Below are positions 29,914 through 39,279 of a DNA stretch of 64,000 nt, piece by piece. Position numbers and translations under genes: made by a program. The stretch comes from Paracoccus aeridis (GTDB lineage: Bacteria; Pseudomonadota; Alphaproteobacteria; Rhodobacterales; Rhodobacteraceae). The stretch spans positions 62,001-126,000 of the forward strand of contig NZ_SELD02000010.1 in NCBI RefSeq assembly GCF_004923205.2. The letters run 5' to 3'. Every line of letters begins with the position of its first letter. The stretch's first letter is position 1. The notes beneath the pieces were generated by a model that was given only the letters and a program-made list of their open reading frames with translations, made no database searches and was not told the origin of the DNA.

Positions 29914-30923
29914 GCAACCGCGCCCTCCTTGCGGCGCTGGCGCTTCTTTGCGCGGTGCTGTTCGCGGCCTCGGTCCTGACCGGCCCGGCCGACGCCGGCA
30001 TCCGCGACAGCCTCGTCGCGCTGTTTCACGACGACGGCGGCCCGCTGACGCTGGTGATGCGCGAGATCAGGCTGCCGCGCGCGGTGCTGGGCCTCATGGC
30101 CGGGGCGAGCCTGGGACTGGCCGGCGCCGCGATCCAGGGGTTCCTGCGCAACCCGCTGGCCGAGCCGGGGCTGATCGGCGTCTCTGCCTCGGCCGCGCTG
30201 GGGGCGGTGCTGGCGATCCACACCGGGCTTGCCGCGACGGCGGTGCTGGCGCTGCCGCTCTCGGGCCTCGCCGGCGCGCTGGTGGCGGTGGCGCTGATCC
30301 TCGGGATCGCGGGCGGCGCGGGGCAGGGCGGGCTGGAACACGGGCGCGGCGGCAGCTTCGGCCTGATCCTGGCCGGGGTCGCGGTGTCGGCCTTCGCGGG
30401 CGCGCTGACCTCGCTGGTCCTGAACCTGTCGCCCAACCCCTTCGCCGCCAGCGAGATCGTGTTCTGGCTGATGGGCTCGCTCGCCGACCGCAGCTGGGCC
30501 GAGGTCTGGACCGCGCTGCCGGTCATGGCCGCGGGCTGGGCGCTGCTGGTCTTCGCCGCGCGCGACCTGGACGCCCTGACGCTGGGCGAGGAGGCGGCGT
30601 CGTCCCTTGGCGTCAACCTTTCGCGCCTGCGGCTGACGATCGTGCTTGGCGTCGCCGCGGCCGTGGGCGCGACGACCGCCGTCGCGGGCGCCATCGGCTT
30701 CGTGGGGCTGGTGGTGCCGCACCTGCTGCGCAGCGCGGTGGGCGGGCTGCCGTCCCGGCTTCTTCCCGCGTCGGCGCTGGGCGGCGCGGCGCTTGTGCTC
30801 GCCGCCGACATCGCGGTGCGCCTGATCCTGCCGGAGCGCGACCTGAAGCTCGGGGTGATGATGGCGCTGGTCGGCACGCCGGTGTTCCTGCACCTCATCC
30901 ACCGCATCAGGCGGGGCGCATGA
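29910..30923 (+). CDS. btuC: cobalamin ABC transporter permease (BtuC-like, FecCD family)
   Basis: A 337-residue integral membrane protein with about ten hydrophobic helices. FecCD-family landmarks are REIRLPRAVLGLMAGASLGLAG near the N terminus, GAAIQGFLRNPLAEPGLIGVS, and near the C terminus GAIGFVGLVVPHLLR, the coupling-helix region. The GTG at 29910 overlaps the previous stop; the ATP-binding subunit gene overlaps its end by ATGA. Confidence 0.9.
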   Translation: MSNRALLAALALLCAVLFAASVLTGPADAGIRDSLVALFHDDGGPLTLVMREIRLPRAVLGLMAGASLGLAGAAIQGFLRNPLAEPGLIGVSASAALGAVLAIHTGLAATAVLALPLSGLAGALVAVALILGIAGGAGQGGLEHGRGGSFGLILAGVAVSAFAGALTSLVLNLSPNPFAASEIVFWLMGSLADRSWAEVWTALPVMAAGWALLVFAARDLDALTLGEEAASSLGVNLSRLRLTIVLGVAAAVGATTAVAGAIGFVGLVVPHLLRSAVGGLPSRLLPASALGGAALVLAADIAVRLILPERDLKLGVMMALVGTPVFLHLIHRIRRGA

Positions 30924-31660
30924 CGCCCGCGCTCGCCATCGAGCGCCTGAGCGTCCGGCGGGGCGAGGCGCTGGCGCTGGACGCGGTGTCGCTGCGGATC
31001 GAGCCGGGCAGCTTCGTCGGCCTGATCGGCCCGAACGGCGCGGGCAAGACCACGCTGATCCGCGCGGCGCTGGGGCTGATCCCGGCGCAGGGGCGCTGCG
31101 ACCTTGCCGCGCTGCCGCCCGCCGCCCGCGCGCGCCGCGCCGCCTACCTGCCGCAGACGCGCGACGTGGCGTGGCCGGTCACGGTGGAAACGCTGGTCCG
31201 CCTTGGCCGTCGCCCGCATCACGACCGCCGCGCGGGCGACGCCGCCGTGCGCGCGGCGCTGGACCGGATGGACCTCGCGCATCTCGCGCAGCGCCCGGCC
31301 ACCCGCCTGTCGGGGGGCGAGCTTGCCCGCGCGCTGATCGCCCGCGTGCTCGCGCAGGACACGCCCCTGATCCTCGCGGACGAGCCGACGGCCGCCCTCG
31401 ACCCCGCGCACGAGATCGCGGCGATGCGGGTCTTTTCCGACCTCGCGCGGCAGGGACGGGCGGTCGTGGCCTCGATGCACGACCTTGGCCAGGCGGCCCG
31501 CTGGTGCGACCGGCTGGTGCTTCTGGACCGGGGCCGCATCGCCGCGGACGGCCGGCCGGCCGAGGTGCTGACCCCCGAGAACCTGCGCGCGAGCTTCGGC
31601 GTGTCGGGGGCGTTCCTCGACGGCCCGGACGGGCCGGTATTCGTGACGCTGCCCGGCTGA
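30920..31660 (+). CDS. btuD: cobalamin ABC transporter ATP-binding protein (BtuD-like)
   Basis: ATPase subunit of 246 residues with Walker A GPNGAGKTT (about 36-44), Q-loop YLPQTRDV, signature LSGGELARA (about 130), Walker B LILADEPTAALDP (about 150) and the H-loop SMHDLGQA. All ATPase residues are intact. It overlaps the permease gene by ATGA and is the last gene of the riboswitch-controlled operon receptor-binding protein-permease-ATPase. Confidence 0.92.
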   Translation: MTPALAIERLSVRRGEALALDAVSLRIEPGSFVGLIGPNGAGKTTLIRAALGLIPAQGRCDLAALPPAARARRAAYLPQTRDVAWPVTVETLVRLGRRPHHDRRAGDAAVRAALDRMDLAHLAQRPATRLSGGELARALIARVLAQDTPLILADEPTAALDPAHEIAAMRVFSDLARQGRAVVASMHDLGQAARWCDRLVLLDRGRIAADGRPAEVLTPENLRASFGVSGAFLDGPDGPVFVTLPG

Positions 31661-31735
31661 CGGCGGTCGGAACGGTCTTTGATTTCATCCGCCCTTCGGC
31701 TAGCAAGCGGCAACGCTTGACAGAAGGGATGACCC

Positions 31736-31984
31736 ATGACCCAGCAGCGGCTTCACCTCGTCTTCGGGGGCGAGCTGGTCGACACCGACGGCCAGGAATT
31801 CGTCGACCCCGCCGCGATCCACGTCGTCGGCGTGTTCCCCGACTACGAATCGGCCTTTTCCGCGTGGAAGGCGAACGCGCAGCGCACCGTGGACAGTGCC
31901 CAGACCCGCTACTTCATCGCCCACCTGCACCGCCTCTACGACGAGAAGCGCGAGGCGAGCCCCACGGGCGAGCTCGTCCCCTGA
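31736..31984 (+). CDS. DUF4170 family protein
   Basis: An 82-residue soluble protein: MTQQRLHLVFGGELVDT, then VVGVFPDYESAFSAWKANAQ and YFIAHLHRLYDEK, which I recognise as the DUF4170 pattern. ACAGAAGGGATGACCC precedes the ATG. Its function is unknown; the gene commonly sits beside the Kdo transferase and lpxK genes in alphaproteobacteria, as here, so a part in lipopolysaccharide assembly is suspected by context only. Confidence 0.85.
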   Translation: MTQQRLHLVFGGELVDTDGQEFVDPAAIHVVGVFPDYESAFSAWKANAQRTVDSAQTRYFIAHLHRLYDEKREASPTGELVP

Positions 31985-32001
31985 GACATGACGGCCCACC
32001 G

Positions 32002-33201
32002 ATGCCGATGATGCCCGACCTTGCGCTGTGGCGGCGGCTGCGCCCGCAGCCGTCCGAGGGCACGGCGCAGGTTCCGGTCCTGCCGCCGGGCGACGGGCCG
32101 CTGGTGCTGCTGCATGGCGGTGGCAGCGCGGCCGGGCCGGTCGCAGGCGCGATCGCGGCGCGGCGAACGGACGTGCGGCTCGGCACGCTGGGGCAGGCCG
32201 CGGCCGCCGACCTGCCGGACCTCGTGCAGCTGATCGCGAAGGTGCCCGCCGACGCGGGCGCGGCGCGCACGCTGATCGCGCAGGCCGCGCCATCGGCCAT
32301 CGTGCTGCTGGACGCGGACCTGCCCCGCGCGCTGCTGGCCGCCGCCGACGAGGCGGGCGTTCCCGTCACGCTGATCCAGTCGGCGCCGCTCACGCGCGCG
32401 CATGATCCGTGGTGGCGCGGAAACCTGTCGCGCGGCGCGCTCAGCCGCGTCTCGCGGCTTCTGGTGCCCGATACCGCGTCCCGGATCGAGGCGCTGCGGC
32501 AGGGCATCGCCCCCGCGCGGATCGAGGTGACGGGCCAGCTTGCCCCCATCCGCCGCGTCCTGCCCTGCAACGGCCGTGAATACGAAGCACTCCTGGCGCA
32601 GCTTCGCAACCGCCACATCTGGCTTGCCGCGGGCATACCCCTGGCCGAGGCGCAGGCGGTCATCGACGCGCATCTGGCGGTGCTCGCCTACCGCCACCGC
32701 TCGCTTCTGATCGTGGCGCCGCTGCGGCCTTTGGAAGAGCCCGCGCTTTCGGGCATGATCGAGGATGCGGGGCTGACCGTCGCCCGCCGCGCGATGGACG
32801 ACGAGCCGACCGCCGACATGCAGGTGCTGGTGGCCGAGGACCAGTCGGAGCTCGGCCTGTGGTACCGCCTCGCCTCGGTCACCTACATGGGCGGAACGCT
32901 TGCGCCCGACGCGGGCGTGGCGCCGCGCCACCCGTTCGAGCCCGCGGCGCTGGGGTCCGCGATCATCCACGGGCCGGAAATCGCGGCCCATGTCGCCGAG
33001 TGGCGGCAACTGGGATCGGCAGGTGCCGCGCGCCTGGTCGATTCGCCCGCGGCGCTGGCGGCGGCGGCATCCGACCTGACCGCGCCCGACGTGGCCGCGC
33101 GGATGGCGCAGGCGGCCTGGGGCGTCGAGACCAGCGGGGCCGCGGTCGCGAACCAGGTCGCGGCGGTGATCCTGTCGGACATCGACGGCGTCGTGTCCTG
33201 A
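32002..33201 (+). CDS. waaA: 3-deoxy-D-manno-octulosonic acid (Kdo) transferase
   Basis: Attaches Kdo to lipid A at the inner membrane. A GT-B glycosyltransferase of about 399 residues, recognised by the N-terminal domain ([46 protein letters not shown]), and by the donor domain with the [12 protein letters not shown] segment, [13 protein letters not shown] and [18 protein letters not shown]. The start is uncertain: ATGs lie at 32002, 32008 and 32011. The N-terminal membrane segment of E. coli WaaA is lacking, as in relatives from this group. It lies between DUF4170 and lpxK. Confidence 0.86.
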   Translation: MPMMPDLALWRRLRPQPSEGTAQVPVLPPGDGPLVLLHGGGSAAGPVAGAIAARRTDVRLGTLGQAAAADLPDLVQLIAKVPADAGAARTLIAQAAPSAIVLLDADLPRALLAAADEAGVPVTLIQSAPLTRAHDPWWRGNLSRGALSRVSRLLVPDTASRIEALRQGIAPARIEVTGQLAPIRRVLPCNGREYEALLAQLRNRHIWLAAGIPLAEAQAVIDAHLAVLAYRHRSLLIVAPLRPLEEPALSGMIEDAGLTVARRAMDDEPTADMQVLVAEDQSELGLWYRLASVTYMGGTLAPDAGVAPRHPFEPAALGSAIIHGPEIAAHVAEWRQLGSAGAARLVDSPAALAAAASDLTAPDVAARMAQAAWGVETSGAAVANQVAAVILSDIDGVVS

Positions 33202-33217
33202 TGGGCAGCAAGGCCTG

Positions 33218-34201
33218 ATGGCGCGCGCGCCCGGTTTCTGGTTCCGGCAGCCGGGCCCGTGGTCCGCGGCGCTGGCGCCCCTGGGCGCGATCTACGCGGC
33301 GGGCACCGCGCGCAGGCTGTCGCGGGGCGGGCGCGCCCGGGTCGGCGTGCCGGTGATCTGCGTCGGCAACCTCAACGCGGGCGGAACCGGCAAGACGCCG
33401 ACGGTGATCGCGCTGGTCCAGCGTCTGTCGGACCGCGGCATCCGCGCCCATGTCGTGAGCCGCGGCCATGGCGGCACCGAAAAGGGACCGCTGCGGGTCG
33501 ATCCGCTGCGCCACGCCGCCGCCCGGGTGGGCGACGAGCCGCGGCTGATGGCTGCCTTCGGGCCGGTCTGGGTCGCGGACGACCGCGTGACAGGCGCGCG
33601 CGCGGCCAGCGATACGGGCGCGCAGGCGGTTATCCTTGACGACGGCTTCCAGGACCCGGCCTTGGCGCACGACCTGTCCATCGTCGTGGTCGACGCCGCG
33701 AAGGGCTGGGGCAACGGCCGCTGCCTGCCCGCCGGCCCCTTGCGCGAGCCGGTGGCCACCGGCCTCGCCCGCGCCGACATGGTGCTGAGCATCGGCGGCG
33801 GGCACGCGCAGCGTCAGTTCGCGGCGCGCTGGCCGGCCTTGCCGGTGCCGCACCTGACGGCGCGCCTGCAACCGCTGAAAACGGGGATGGACTGGACCGG
33901 CCTCCGCGCGCTCGCCTTCGCCGGCATCGGCCATCCGGAAAAGTTCTTCGCCACGCTCGCCCGCGAAGGCGTCGAGATCGTGCGCGCCGAGGCGCTGGCC
34001 GACCACCAGCCGTTCTCGCCCCGGCTGCTGACCCGGCTCGAGGGCGAGGCGCGGATGCTCGGCGCGCAGCTCGTCACCACGGAAAAGGACGCGGCGCGGC
34101 TGCCCGACGATTTCCGGGGCAAGGTGCTGACGCTTCCCGCGCGGCTTCGGTTCGACGACCCGGCCGAACTCGACCGCCGGCTCGACGCGCTGTTCGACTG
34201 A
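33218..34201 (+). CDS. lpxK: tetraacyldisaccharide 4'-kinase
   Basis: Phosphorylates the 4' position of the lipid A precursor at the inner membrane. The protein is 327 residues with an N-terminal membrane-associated helix, the P-loop [12 protein letters not shown] (about 46-57), the DDGFQDPAL segment with the catalytic Asp pair, and GIGHPEKFF and [10 protein letters not shown] in the C-terminal lobe, all LpxK signatures. It begins 16 bases after waaA. Its stop is 3 bases from the mutY stop on the other strand. Confidence 0.94.
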   Translation: MARAPGFWFRQPGPWSAALAPLGAIYAAGTARRLSRGGRARVGVPVICVGNLNAGGTGKTPTVIALVQRLSDRGIRAHVVSRGHGGTEKGPLRVDPLRHAAARVGDEPRLMAAFGPVWVADDRVTGARAASDTGAQAVILDDGFQDPALAHDLSIVVVDAAKGWGNGRCLPAGPLREPVATGLARADMVLSIGGGHAQRQFAARWPALPVPHLTARLQPLKTGMDWTGLRALAFAGIGHPEKFFATLAREGVEIVRAEALADHQPFSPRLLTRLEGEARMLGAQLVTTEKDAARLPDDFRGKVLTLPARLRFDDPAELDRRLDALFD

Positions 34202-34204
34202 CGC

Positions 34205-35230
34205 TCAACGCGCCAGCGCCCACACCTTCCGCATCAGGCCAGGCAGCGCGGCCGGGTCGAAGTCGCGCCGCGCGACCCACGCGCCCCGCGCCGGGTTGCC
34301 CCCGGCCGCCCCCCGCCTGACCCGCAAGCGCAATTCGAAATGGGTGAAGACGTGGCGGACCTCGCCCACCTCCTCCCACGCCGCATCCAGGGGCGGGGGC
34401 AGGTCGGTCCCGTCCCAGCCGGTCGTTGGAAAGGCGAGCGTGCCGCCCAGAAGCCCGCGCGGCGGCCGCCGTTCCACCAGCACGCGGGCGTCATCCAGCG
34501 CCACCCACACGACGCCGTCGCGCACGGGCCTGGCGGTCTTCGCCGTCCGGCGCGGCAGCTCGGCCTGGACCCCGGCCGCGCGCGCCGCGCACGGTTCCAT
34601 CAAGGGGCAGATCCCGCAGGCCGGGTTGCGCGGGGTGCAGATCGTCGCGCCAAGGTCCATCATCGCCTGCGCGAAATCCCCCGGCCGCGCCGCGGGCGTC
34701 AGCGTTCCGGCGAGCGCCGTCAGTTCCCGCTTTGCGGCGGGCAGCGGCGTTTCCACTGCGAAAAGCCGCGCCACCACCCGCTCGACGTTGCCATCGACGA
34801 CCGTTTCGGCCCGGTCGAAGGCAATCGCCGCGATCGCGGCCGAGGTGTAGGGGCCGATCCCCGGCAGCGCCTGCAAGCCGTCGCGCGTGTCCGGAAAGCC
34901 GCCGGCCGCCGCGACCGCGCGCGCCGTCGCCAGCAGGTTGCGGGCGCGCGCGTAGTAACCGAGCCCCGCCCACGCCGCCATCACCTCGGCGTCGCCGGCC
35001 GCAGCCAGCGCCTCGACCGTGGGCCAGCGCGCGGTGAAGCGGTGGAAGTAGTCGCGCACCGCCGCGACCGTCGTCTGCTGCAGCATGATCTCGGACAGCC
35101 AGACGCGATAGGGGTCCATCGCGGGCGTTCCGGGGGCGGCGCGCCAGGGCAGGTCGCGCGCGTGGCGGTCATACCAGGCGAGCAGCAGGGGCGCGACCGG
35201 GGCCGGCGTGGCGGGTGACGGGCGACTCAC
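34205..35230 (-). CDS. mutY: A/G-specific adenine DNA glycosylase
   Basis: Removes adenine mispaired with 8-oxoguanine. The protein is 341 residues from a GTG at 35230 (GAAGGGGAAAG upstream): HhH-GPD catalytic domain with SEIMLQQTTV (catalytic Glu), LPGIGPYTSAAI hairpin, VVDGNVERV, the 4Fe-4S cluster pattern C-x6-C-x2-C-x5-C ending in CGICPLMEPC, and a C-terminal NUDIX-like domain with FTHFELRLRV that recognises oxoG. The upstream ATG at 35311 gives a basic, non-conserved extension and is rejected. It is divergent from dciA. Confidence 0.94.
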   Translation of the reverse strand: MSRPSPATPAPVAPLLLAWYDRHARDLPWRAAPGTPAMDPYRVWLSEIMLQQTTVAAVRDYFHRFTARWPTVEALAAAGDAEVMAAWAGLGYYARARNLLATARAVAAAGGFPDTRDGLQALPGIGPYTSAAIAAIAFDRAETVVDGNVERVVARLFAVETPLPAAKRELTALAGTLTPAARPGDFAQAMMDLGATICTPRNPACGICPLMEPCAARAAGVQAELPRRTAKTARPVRDGVVWVALDDARVLVERRPPRGLLGGTLAFPTTGWDGTDLPPPLDAAWEEVGEVRHVFTHFELRLRVRRGAAGGNPARGAWVARRDFDPAALPGLMRKVWALAR

Positions 35231-35322
35231 GCAAACTTTCCCCTTCGTTGGCCCCGGCGGTCTGGCATCCCGGCGCGCATGCGTCCAGATTGTGCGCGAC
35301 CTGCCACCCACGCGAAGGCGCC

Positions 35323-35883
35323 ATGGCCCGTTCCACCAGACCGCGCAACGCCGGCGCCGACGCGCCCCCCCGCCGGCGGATGCGGGGGTTCGAGCCGGCC
35401 GCGTCGCTCGTGGCGTCCCGCATCCGCAGCGGCGCCGAGGGGCGCGGCTTCGCGATGACGCGCCTGCTCACCCAATGGGCCGAGGTCGTGGGCGAGGACA
35501 TCGCCCGCTGCACCCGGCCGGTCCGCATCTCGCACGGCAAGGGCTTCGGCGGGACGCTGACGGTGCTCACGACTGGCCCGCAGGCGCCGCTGGTGCAGAT
35601 GCAGCTGCCGATGATCCGCGACAAGGTGAACGCCTGCTACGGCTTCAACGCCATCGCGCGGGTGACGATCACCCAGACCGCGCCCCAAGGCTTTGCCGAG
35701 GGGCAGGCCGTGTTCGCGCCCGCGAAGGCCGCGCCGCCGGCCCCGCCCGCGCCCGCGACCCTCGCCGCGTGCGACCGCATCGCCTGCGATTTCGACGACC
35801 CCCGGCTTGCCGCCGCGATGCGGCAGCTGGCGCTGAACATCCTGTCCCGCCGGGACGCAACCGACCGAAAGGCCACGCCATGA
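35323..35883 (+). CDS. DciA-like protein (DUF721), replicative helicase loader family
   Basis: A 186-residue protein with a DUF721 core: LVASRIRSGAEGRGFAMTRLLTQWAEVVGEDIA followed by KGFGGTLTVLTTGPQAPLVQMQLPMI. DUF721 proteins of the DciA type load the DnaB helicase in most bacteria that lack DnaC, which fits an alphaproteobacterium. N-terminal basic and C-terminal Ala/Pro-rich tails flank the core. The start at 35323 has CGAAGGCG upstream. Its stop overlaps the next gene by ATGA. Confidence 0.85.
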   Translation: MARSTRPRNAGADAPPRRRMRGFEPAASLVASRIRSGAEGRGFAMTRLLTQWAEVVGEDIARCTRPVRISHGKGFGGTLTVLTTGPQAPLVQMQLPMIRDKVNACYGFNAIARVTITQTAPQGFAEGQAVFAPAKAAPPAPPAPATLAACDRIACDFDDPRLAAAMRQLALNILSRRDATDRKATP

Positions 35884-36578
35884 CCCCGAACCTCCGCGCC
35901 TTGGCATCCGCCGCCGCGCTGTCGCTTGCCGCGCTGCCGGCGCTTGCCCAGACGCAGGCCACCCCGGCGGCCCCGGCCGACGCCGCCGCCACGACTGCGC
36001 CCGCCGCCGCCGCTGCCGCCGCCCCGGTGCAGGTGCTGCCCGACGTGGTCCTTGGCGAGGCGTCGGCCCCCGTCACCGTGGTTGAATACGCAAGCTTCAC
36101 CTGCCCCCACTGCGCGGCCTTCCACGACGAGAACTTTCCCAAGCTCAAGGCCGAATACATCGACACCGGCAAGGTCCGGTTCATCCAGCGCGACGTCTAT
36201 TTCGACCAGGTCGGCCTGTGGGCCGGGGTGCTGGCGCGCTGTGGCGGCGACGACAAGTACTACGCCGTCTCGGGCATGCTGTTCGGCCAGCAGAAGTCGT
36301 GGATGAACGCCAAGACCGGGGACGATCTGGTTGCCAACCTCCGCAAGACGGGGGCGGCCGCCGGGTTCTCGGACGCGCAGATGGACGCGTGCTGGGCCGA
36401 CCAGGCCAAGGTCGAACAGCTGGTGGCGACGTTCCAGCAGAACGCCACCGCCGACGGCATCGAGGGTACGCCCACCTTCATTATCGGCGGCGAGAAGGTC
36501 GCGAACGGCCCCTGGGACGAGCTGAAGGCCAAGATCGACGAAAAGCTCGCCGCGACCTCGCAACCCGCGACGAACTGA
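35880..36578 (+). CDS. DsbA-family thiol:disulfide oxidoreductase
   Basis: An exported thioredoxin-fold protein of 232 residues. A signal peptide (cleavage about residue 23, LPALAQ) and an Ala-rich linker are followed by the active site CPHC in YASFTCPHCAAFH, a helical insertion with ARCGGDDKYYAV and a cis-Pro loop GIEGTPTFIIGG. This is the thioredoxin_4 subtype common in alphaproteobacteria; it probably oxidises cysteines of secreted proteins, but reduction or isomerisation cannot be excluded. Its ATG overlaps the dciA stop. Confidence 0.9.
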   Translation: MTPNLRALASAAALSLAALPALAQTQATPAAPADAAATTAPAAAAAAAPVQVLPDVVLGEASAPVTVVEYASFTCPHCAAFHDENFPKLKAEYIDTGKVRFIQRDVYFDQVGLWAGVLARCGGDDKYYAVSGMLFGQQKSWMNAKTGDDLVANLRKTGAAAGFSDAQMDACWADQAKVEQLVATFQQNATADGIEGTPTFIIGGEKVANGPWDELKAKIDEKLAATSQPATN

Positions 36579-36586
36579 GGCCGCCC

Positions 36587-37699
36587 GTGGCACCCCTGTC
36601 CGGGCTGAAGGTCGTCGAGCTTGCGCGCATCCTCGCCGGTCCCTGGGCCGGGCAGGTGCTGGCGGACCTCGGCGCCGAAGTCATCAAGGTCGAGGCCCCG
36701 GAGGGCGACGACACCCGCCGCTGGGGCCCGCCCTTCGTGGAACGGGACGGCGACCGCTCGGCCGCCTATTTCCACGCGGCGAACCGCGGCAAGCGGTCGG
36801 TCGTGGCCGACTTCCGCACGCCCGAGGGGCAGGCGGCCGTCCGCGACCTCGTCCGCGGCGCGGATGTGCTGATCGAGAACTTCAAGGTCGGCGGCCTTGC
36901 GAAATACGGGCTCGACTGGGACAGCCTGCGGGCGGTGAACCCGCGCCTCGTCTACTGCTCGATCACGGGTTTCGGACAGGACGGCCCCTATGCGTCGCGC
37001 GCCGGATACGACTACATCATCCAGGGCATGTCAGGGATGATGAGCGTGACGGGCGACCCGTCCGGCCAGCCGCAGAAGGTCGGCGTCGCGGTCGTGGACC
37101 TGTTCACGGGAATATACGGCGTCGCGGGGATCCTCGCGGCGCTCCATCAGCGCGAGCGGACCGGGCAGGGGCAGCATGTCGACATGGCGCTGCTGGACGT
37201 GGCGACGGCCGTGATGGCGAACCAGGCCATGAACTACCTCGTGTCCGGCAAGACGCCGGGGATGCTGGGGAACGCGCATCCCAACATCGTGCCCTACGCG
37301 GTCTTCGACTGCGCCGACGGCTGGATCATCATCGCGTCGGGGAACGACGGCCAGTACCGCCGGCTGGTCGAGGTGCTGGGCCTTCCCGCGCTGGCCCAGG
37401 CGCCGGACTACCTGACGAACGCCGACCGGGTTGCGAACCGCGACCGGCTGACGGAAACACTGACCGCCGTGACCCGCGGCTGGCGCCGGGACGACCTGCT
37501 GGCGGCGCTGGAACGCGCGGGCGTGCCGGCGGGACCGATCAACGACATGGCGGACGTGTTCGCGGACCCGCAGGTGATCGCCCGCGGCATGCGGATCGAC
37601 CCCGAGGGGATCCCCGGCGTCCGCACCCCGATCCGGTTTTCCGACGCCGACCTCGCGCTCGACCGCGCCTCGCCCCGGCTGGGCTCGAGCGAGGGGTAG
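36587..37699 (+). CDS. CaiB/BaiF-type CoA-transferase (family III)
   Basis: A 370-residue family III CoA-transferase. The N terminus LSGLKVVELARILAGPWAG, EVIKVEAPEGDDTRRWGPPF, the NRGKRSV and LIENFKVGGL segments and HVDMALLD, which carries the catalytic Asp, are typical. Substrates of the family include carnitine, oxalate, mesaconate and bile acids; here it is unknown. The start is a GTG at 36587, nine bases after the DsbA-like gene, so it may be cotranscribed although no functional tie is apparent. Confidence 0.86.
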   Translation: MAPLSGLKVVELARILAGPWAGQVLADLGAEVIKVEAPEGDDTRRWGPPFVERDGDRSAAYFHAANRGKRSVVADFRTPEGQAAVRDLVRGADVLIENFKVGGLAKYGLDWDSLRAVNPRLVYCSITGFGQDGPYASRAGYDYIIQGMSGMMSVTGDPSGQPQKVGVAVVDLFTGIYGVAGILAALHQRERTGQGQHVDMALLDVATAVMANQAMNYLVSGKTPGMLGNAHPNIVPYAVFDCADGWIIIASGNDGQYRRLVEVLGLPALAQAPDYLTNADRVANRDRLTETLTAVTRGWRRDDLLAALERAGVPAGPINDMADVFADPQVIARGMRIDPEGIPGVRTPIRFSDADLALDRASPRLGSSEG

Positions 37700-38105
37700 G
37701 CGGGCTGGATCTTTGCCCGCGCGGCTTGGATCGTCCGGGCCGGGCGGGGCCGGTGGCATCATACGACGGCAGGTGCGGGGTCCGTCGGCAATCGTGCGAT
37801 GCTCGACGGTGGCGGGGCGACGCATCGCGCCGAGGTCAAGATGCACGTCGCCGTCGCAGCCGGATCGTCAGCCGCTCTTGGAGCACGAAAACGGAGGCGC
37901 CGGCATCGGCATGGCGCGGCAGTTGATGTCGCCCTTCAGGGGCGATCACGTTGTCGCCGAAGCCCACCGCCGTTCGCGGCGGCCAGTGGCAGCTGGCCTT
38001 CGCGAACCTTCCTTCAAGACTGACCCTCGCCTCCGCACGCCCGCCGCTTTTCGCCGTAATCACCGGCAGGTGCCCGTCGATGGGCGCGCGGCCCCGGTCT
38101 TCCCG
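37700..38105. other. 406-bp gap between the CoA-transferase and argF
   Basis: Both flanking genes end here (convergent). A 75-codon minus-strand frame (37836-38063) and shorter plus-strand frames are open, as expected by chance in GC-rich DNA; none has a ribosome site or a family signature. Codon structure is broken compared with the neighbours, so this looks like decayed or non-coding DNA. No clear terminator was found. Confidence 0.4.
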
Positions 38106-39032
38106 TCACATGCCGAGGCACCAGCGCATCACCGCCTTCTGGGCGTGCAGCCGGTTCTCCGCCTCGTCCCAGATCACGCTGTTCGGGCCGTCCATCACCT
38201 CGGACGTGACCTCGTCGTCGCGGTGCGCGGGCAGGCAGTGCATGAACAGCGCGTCGGGCCGGGCCCGTCCCATCAGCGCCGCGTTGACCTGGTAGCCGCG
38301 CAACTGGTTGTGGCGGCGTTCCCTGGCCGATTGCGGGTCGTGCATGCTGACCCAGGTGTCGGTCACGACCAGGTCGGCGCCCTCGACCGCTTTCGCGGGA
38401 TCGCGCACGATCTCGGCCTTGACGCCCTGCGCGCGGGCGAAGTCGAGCCACTCGCGCTCGGGGTCCAGCGGCGGCGGGCCGGTGAAGGTGAAGTCGAAGC
38501 CGAACTGCCCCGCCGCGTGGATCATCGAAGCGCAGACGTTGTTGCCGTCGCCCGACCAGACGACCTTCTTGCCCGCGATCGGGCCGCGATGTTCCTCGAA
38601 CGTCATCACGTCGGCCATGATCTGGCAGGGATGGGTGCGGTTCGTCAGCCCGTTGATGACCGGGACGCTGGCGTGTTCCGCCATCTCCTGCAGCGTCGCC
38701 TCTTCGAAGGTGCGGATCATGATGAGATCGACGTAGCGCGACATGACCCGCGCGGTGTCGGCGATCGTCTCGCCGTGGCCAAGCTGCATTTCAGCGCCCG
38801 ACAGCACCATCGTCTGACCGCCCATCTGCCGCACGCCCAGGTCGAAGCTGACGCGGGTGCGGGTCGATGGCTTCTCGAAGATCAGCGCGACCATGCGGTT
38901 CGCGAGCGGCTGCTCGGCGTCCGGGGTGCCCTTGGGGGCGCCGTTGCGGGCGTCCTTCATCCGGCGGGCGCCGTCGATGATGGACCTGAGATCCTGCTTA
39001 GAGGTGGTGTGGATGTCGAGGAAGCTCTGCAT
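38106..39032 (-). CDS. argF: ornithine carbamoyltransferase, anabolic
   Basis: Makes citrulline from ornithine and carbamoyl phosphate in arginine synthesis. The protein is 308 residues with [13 protein letters not shown] (carbamoyl-phosphate binding), NRTHPCQ, the ornithine-binding DTWVSMHD segment and [13 protein letters not shown] with the catalytic Cys. AGGATC precedes the ATG. It is transcribed in the same direction as the arginase gene 247 bases upstream; argG, which uses its product, is 17 kb away. Confidence 0.96.
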   Translation of the reverse strand: MQSFLDIHTTSKQDLRSIIDGARRMKDARNGAPKGTPDAEQPLANRMVALIFEKPSTRTRVSFDLGVRQMGGQTMVLSGAEMQLGHGETIADTARVMSRYVDLIMIRTFEEATLQEMAEHASVPVINGLTNRTHPCQIMADVMTFEEHRGPIAGKKVVWSGDGNNVCASMIHAAGQFGFDFTFTGPPPLDPEREWLDFARAQGVKAEIVRDPAKAVEGADLVVTDTWVSMHDPQSARERRHNQLRGYQVNAALMGRARPDALFMHCLPAHRDDEVTSEVMDGPNSVIWDEAENRLHAQKAVMRWCLGM

Positions 39033-39279
39033 GTCGTGATCCTGGGCGAGCGCGTTCGGGCGTGGCGGCGAAAGGGCGCGGGCCTATCGTCGGTGCGCGC
39101 GATGGGCGCGTTCGGTCACGGCACAGCCGGGATTGGGGCCGGGAACGATGCCCGTGTGGGGACCGGGGAAAACGGCAAGGCCGGCAGGGACTGCCGGCGG
39201 GGCGTAAGGCTTGGCACACATGACCGACGCACTTCACAGGCGCGGCGGGGCGGGGTCAAGCCCCGACGTCCGGCCCCCG

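Noticed and set aside
37836..38063. 75-codon minus-strand frame in the gap behind argF
   Set aside because: No ribosome site, no family signature and codon composition unlike neighbours; cannot be told from chance.
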